This document shows positions 61,701 to 64,000 of a stretch of 64,000 nt of DNA, in pieces (position 1 is the stretch's first letter; every line of letters starts with the position of its first letter). The notes below the pieces were generated by a model. The model did not search any database. It was not told the DNA's origin and was given only the letters and a program-made list of their open reading frames with translations. A program made the translations under genes and the position numbers. This DNA is from Treponema sp. (GTDB lineage Bacteria; Spirochaetota; Spirochaetia; Treponematales; Treponemataceae), in assembly GCA_017484285.1 (NCBI GenBank), contig JAFUTH010000006.1, positions 310,001-374,000 on the forward strand, in the 5' to 3' direction.

Positions 61701-62121
61701 CCAAAGCAAGGTAGCGTCCTGAAGCGCCCGTCGCAAAAACGGTGATGGTTGCCGCATTCGCCGTCGTAAAACTGATACAACGGTATGAGCCGGCGACACC
61801 CGCGCCACCAAGATTCAATGCCTGTGTAAAGGTTTTGCTTTGAAGCGTCGCAGAACTGTACGGCGTTGAGACCGTCTTTGAGCTTGTCGCGTAAATGGTG
61901 TAATTTCCGCTCGTGACATTTGACGTGTACGTTCCGTGCGTAAGGTCGTCAGCATAGAAAGAAGAGATGCTTGAGATGGTAGCACGGCCAGAAGATTCAA
62001 CTGCCGTTGCAACGACAGAAGCCTCAGTTTCATCTTCGGCGATGTCTGCACAACCGACGAAAACCAACGCAAGGGCAGCGGAAACCGCCGCGGCGAGCTT
62101 CTTTAAAAGCACTTTTTTCAT
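58747..62121 (-). CDS. Pectin methylesterase (CE8) + pectate lyase (PL1) lipoprotein with poly-Ser linkers
   Basis: 1124 residues. Lipoprotein signal (MKKVLLKKLAAAVSAALALVF, lipobox FVGC). Order: beta-module A (about 42-190, LNLGGAGVAGSYRCISF), poly-Ser linker, CE8 esterase (about 210-530) with SHQDTM (about 342) and GDVDFIW (about 360), second poly-Ser linker, beta-module B (about 575-715) nearly repeating A, third poly-Ser linker, and PL1 lyase (about 742-1124) with VWIDHCTF (about 930), DHDKTMLIG and RLPMVRNTKLHMFNNYYD. It removes methyl groups from pectin and then cleaves the resulting polygalacturonate, on one cell-surface molecule. Modules A and B are probably carbohydrate-binding. TGAGGT upstream supports ATG 62121. 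It marks a pectin-using organism. Confidence 0.93.
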   Translation of the reverse strand: MKKVLLKKLAAAVSAALALVFVGCADIAEDETEASVVATAVESSGRATISSISSFYADDLTHGTYTSNVTSGNYTIYATSSKTVSTPYSSATLQSKTFTQALNLGGAGVAGSYRCISFTTANAATITVFATGASGRYLALVDSSGSVVSKEETSSSIAAYTYTASSAGTYYLESLGSGINIYYIKTDASSSSSSSSSSSSSSSSSSSSTSAITLYKSSDTVGTYSSIKSALAAVGSSGSYTIVIPTGTYNENYLYYYGSASITIRGTTSSYSDTVIKGHGTDMTTEKGRELMELCGSCNIVLQNLSLVSDYDRATYGTSNVQSEVLGFDSTGTLAAYNCAFKSHQDTMRTIGKTWFYNCYVEGDVDFIWMESSGGVALYENCTIASVYDSSASSHESYIMAPRATVASTMGKGVVLLNCTITTASGQTTYLFRNPWGTNTSYYNQGAIVDCTFSGSGSWASAAAKSAAMGTSDQQYIGWKLDSTAASKFSSKLSSIGTLSSSVKSAEYSGRDVILNRKVTTSGTFVADSSTWDVATLASNNGWSISSDSSSSSSSSSSSSSSSSSSSTSEITGTSSLYASSLTASTTLTSNTTVGKYTVYATSAKTVTVPSITAVTVNGTSLDRKINLGGAGSAGSYRCLGFTTSDAATVTVYADGASGRYLGLYNSSGTLISKNEVSSSVAAYTYTISSSGTYYLMSTGSAISLYYVKTAVGATSSSSSSSSSSSSSSSSSSTSASSLSISDTPVGYASVTKPSNTVTVSSRSDFITYAKKGGYIIYVNGMIDLSNGYMPSTAGGSTSGLNSIVKEQTSSAYTSYSSFVTAYAKGCSTSTNDKSSSSPSSSLGSYLWACNEAYGAIIKVNVASNTWIIGKTSSSGLKGGMLNISSVSNVVLRNLTIQDAYDPFPHHEANDGYNAQWDCVVIQGSSYNVWIDHCTFKDTMGLSYVSTGGSTSEKWQTYDGLCDMKGSIYNITVSWCKFQDHDKTMLIGSSDSDGSNSTRTVSLHHNYFYNCGQRLPMVRNTKLHMFNNYYDASSPTYTQQYAVGVRANALIVAENNIFGSGIKYSFKDSYGTLYSSGNSDSSSGGCTSTTSSSKPFTVSYSYSLDSTSTAKSNVSTYAGAGSSF

Positions 62122-62206
62122 TTTGATACCTCAAAACTTTATTGAATCACTGAAATATTTAAGATTATTTTGAATTTATCGCAAAATCTCAAATATCTCT
62201 AGGCGG

Positions 62207-62235
62207 AATTTAATTCATTAAAATACAAATGTCAA
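62207..62235 (-). promoter_or_regulatory. Promoter of the pectinase lipoprotein gene
   Basis: TTGACA (62235-62230), 17-base spacer, TAAATT (62212-62207), leader about 80 bases. An inverted copy ATTGACA at 62251-62257 forms TGTCAAT...ATTGACA around 14 bases, a possible operator. The rest of 62122-62345 is AT-rich without a gene. Confidence 0.6.
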
Positions 62236-62345
62236 TAAATTTTGCAAAAAATTGACATTCTCTTAGACTGAATTAACTGATAGTAACACTATCTGAATTT
62301 AGAATTGAAAAATCGGGTCTCTTTCATACAGAAAACAAAATGTGA

Positions 62346-62351
62346 TAGAAT
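62346..62351 (+). promoter_or_regulatory. -10 box of permease gene, leaderless type
   Basis: TAGAAT five bases before ATG 62357; no ribosome site, weak -35. Confidence 0.45.
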
Positions 62352-62356
62352 CGACT

Positions 62357-63565
62357 ATGCAACAATTCGTGCGTCAGCTCAAAACGCTTTTCAAAAAAGA
62401 CATCATGCTTTCGGTTTCACTCGTGGCGGCAGCCGTCTCGCTTTTTATCACGCCGCCTTCACGTGCGCTTTTTTCCGACATCAACTGGCGAACGCTCGCC
62501 ACGCTTTTTATGCTACTTTCCGTGCTTGAAGGCTTCAAAAGCGAAAATATCTTTGAACCGATTCTCCGAAAGACAAAAAACATCTCATCAATGCGGGCGC
62601 TCACCTTCTTTTTCGTCTTCTGTGTCTTTTTCTCATCGATGTTCGTTACGAATGATGTTTCGCTCATTATTTTTGTGCCGCTCACGATTATCTTGTTCCG
62701 TGCCTCACGCGCCGAAAAATACATTCTGCCAGTCCTCACCTTCGAGAACATCGCCGCAATCAGAGGCTCGTTGCTCATGCCGTTCGGAAGCCCGCAAAAT
62801 CTATTTTTATATGCAAAAAGTGGCATCTCCACGCCTGACTTTATCCTGATGATGCTGCCCCTGTGGGTCTTTAGCGCGGGATTGCTCTCCGTGTTCATTT
62901 TGATTTTGTTTCGAAGCGAAGGAAAACACGAGGTAACACGAATGAGTACGAATCCTGCTTTCTCTGATTCTAAAGAATCTCACACAGAAGCAGCTGAATA
63001 TAAAACAAGGGCAGCTGATACTGACGCTGTTCACCGACACCGAAAAATCATGTATCAGATTCTGTTCGTGATTGTGGTCGCGTCGATTGTCACACGCACG
63101 CGCTTTTATCCCATTGTGCTCGCCGTGGTGTTTATCACGCTCCTCATCGGCGACCGAAAGATTTTGATTAAAACGGACTACGTGCTTTTGCTCACGTTTT
63201 TGTGTTTCTTCACGTTCTCGTCGTCAATCTGCCGGCATCCAGCAATTTCGCAGTTTCTCGCAAAGAGCGTTGCGGGGCATGAATATCTGTGGAGTATTTT
63301 GTTAAGTCAAGTGATTTCAAATGTGCCCGCGAGCATCGTGCTCTATCCGTTCTCGACGGATTTACGCGCGCTCCTGTACGGCTTGGACAGCGCGGGCTTG
63401 TGTTCGATTATCGGGAGCCTTGCGAGTGTAATAAACCTGCGGCTCTATATACGAGAATATCCAGGAAAATCTCTTGCGTTTATAAAGACATTCACCTGGA
63501 TAAGTCTCGCGTTTTTCGCCGTTGTCGTACTTCCTCAACTGTGGCTGATTATTATTTGTTCTTGA
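62357..63565 (+). CDS. Anion permease of the ArsB/NhaD-SLC13 superfamily
   Basis: 402 residues with about 11 membrane helices. The paired half-structure includes [17 protein letters not shown] and [23 protein letters not shown], matching the ND...GSPQN loops of ion-transporter superfamily members (arsenite, citrate, sodium/dicarboxylate). [16 protein letters not shown] in the second half is the matching loop. A polar loop (about 185-235) separates the halves. The substrate cannot be told; no arsenic or citrate genes are near. ATG 62357 lies five bases after TAGAAT with no ribosome site; a longer form adding five residues from 62342 overlaps that box. The stop overlaps that of mscL on the other strand by 14 bases. 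Confidence 0.82.
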   Translation: MQQFVRQLKTLFKKDIMLSVSLVAAAVSLFITPPSRALFSDINWRTLATLFMLLSVLEGFKSENIFEPILRKTKNISSMRALTFFFVFCVFFSSMFVTNDVSLIIFVPLTIILFRASRAEKYILPVLTFENIAAIRGSLLMPFGSPQNLFLYAKSGISTPDFILMMLPLWVFSAGLLSVFILILFRSEGKHEVTRMSTNPAFSDSKESHTEAAEYKTRAADTDAVHRHRKIMYQILFVIVVASIVTRTRFYPIVLAVVFITLLIGDRKILIKTDYVLLLTFLCFFTFSSSICRHPAISQFLAKSVAGHEYLWSILLSQVISNVPASIVLYPFSTDLRALLYGLDSAGLCSIIGSLASVINLRLYIREYPGKSLAFIKTFTWISLAFFAVVVLPQLWLIIICS

Positions 63566-63977
63566 GCAAATCGCGGATTTCTTCGAGCAAGATTGCCTCA
63601 TCAGACTTGACGATTGCCGGCGGCTCTTCTGGCTTTGACTCTTCCTTTTCTTTCTTTTTGAATTTTTCGAAGATTTCAATCACCACGAAGATACAGAACG
63701 CGACGATAAGGAAATCAACGATAGTCTGAATGAAACTGCCGTACTTGATTTCTGACTCGCCGATTTTGACGCTCAACGCCGCGAAGTCGAGTTTGCCGAG
63801 CGCGAGACCGATGAGCGGCATAACGATGTCATTCACCAAGCTCGTGACGATTTTGCCGAACGCGCCGCCAATGATAACGCCGACAGCCATGTCAACGACA
63901 TTGCCGCGTGAAATAAATTTTTTGAATGCGCCCAGCTCTTTGGTAGCCGCACCCAGTCCGTCTTTTAAAGTAGCCAT
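63552..63977 (-). CDS. mscL: Large-conductance mechanosensitive channel
   Basis: 141 residues. [26 protein letters not shown] is the conserved first helix lining the pore, preceded by a short amphipathic N-terminus; the second membrane helix is [21 protein letters not shown], and the C-terminal helix ends [10 protein letters not shown] as in other MscL proteins. It opens under membrane tension to release solutes during osmotic downshock. AGGAG about seven bases before ATG 63977 supports the start. The gene is complete, 24 bases from the window end, convergent with the permease gene. Confidence 0.96.
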   Translation of the reverse strand: MATLKDGLGAATKELGAFKKFISRGNVVDMAVGVIIGGAFGKIVTSLVNDIVMPLIGLALGKLDFAALSVKIGESEIKYGSFIQTIVDFLIVAFCIFVVIEIFEKFKKKEKEESKPEEPPAIVKSDEAILLEEIRDLLKNK

Positions 63978-64000
63978 GTTGTACTCCTTTTGTTTAAAAT

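Noticed and set aside
1-64000. tRNA or rRNA genes, transposases, integrases, prophage modules
   Set aside because: No T-arm GGTTCRA-type cloverleaf, rRNA core sequence, DDE transposase or integrase motif was found on reading both strands by eye.

Overview
The window comes from a spirochaete, most likely a gut or rumen Treponema that ferments plant sugars and pectin. The evidence is a class I lysyl-tRNA synthetase, an oxygen-free fermentation set (pyruvate formate-lyase, its activase, an iron alcohol dehydrogenase), a secreted pectin methylesterase/pectate lyase lipoprotein, alpha-glucan enzymes and a chemoreceptor. Base composition is mixed. The house-keeping genes are GC-rich with many CGC/CTC codons. 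The defence genes (1-2700, 53000-55930) and a small orphan gene (23607-24074) are clearly richer in A and T, as expected of acquired DNA.

Layout. 1-6052: the end of a type I restriction locus (RloA-like ATPase, RloB, RhuM, HsdR); hsdM and hsdS presumably lie upstream of the window. 6049-9067: an MMPL exporter translationally coupled to hsdR, and a HAD phosphatase. 12020-9048 (minus): an acyltransferase, an S-component-like membrane protein, a histidine kinase and a response regulator as one operon. 12159-16499: pantothenate/CoA genes panB, panC, coaC, coaB, coaX, panD, with a different intergenic repeat element in each spacer. 16640-20970: lysS and pflB. 21231-25080: a membrane protein, a decayed surface lipoprotein gene, an AT-rich orphan and a WYL regulator broken by an amber codon. 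25188-30063: pflA, a ThyX-like gene, a lytic transglycosylase, an EIIA protein, two unknowns and a PflX-type radical SAM protein. 30105-35916: malQ and a very long GH13 protein. 37166-47231 (minus strand except where noted): alcohol dehydrogenase, thrC, a DUF3943 protein, fabF, an operon of solute-binding protein, deaminase and chemoreceptor, and metY. 47364-50356: a large lipoprotein whose signal peptide is interrupted by a G8 tract. 50463-58618: an orphan adenine/cytosine-N4 methylase, then a copper locus (HMA/TauE/cupredoxin protein, CopA-CopZ) split by a Sau3AI-like restriction-modification cassette. 58747-63977: the pectinase lipoprotein, an anion permease and mscL.

Recurring themes. Ten genes have a -10 hexamer only 5-6 bases before the ATG, three of them with a recognisable -35 box and no Shine-Dalgarno, which points to leaderless mRNAs as a normal mode of expression in this organism. 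Several dispersed palindromic elements sit between genes. Two copies of one ~120-base element show compensatory changes in three helices and are the best candidate here for an undescribed structured RNA or mobile palindrome. Two homopolymer G/C tracts at the 5' ends of surface protein genes suggest phase variation. No tRNA, rRNA, CRISPR array, transposase or prophage was seen.
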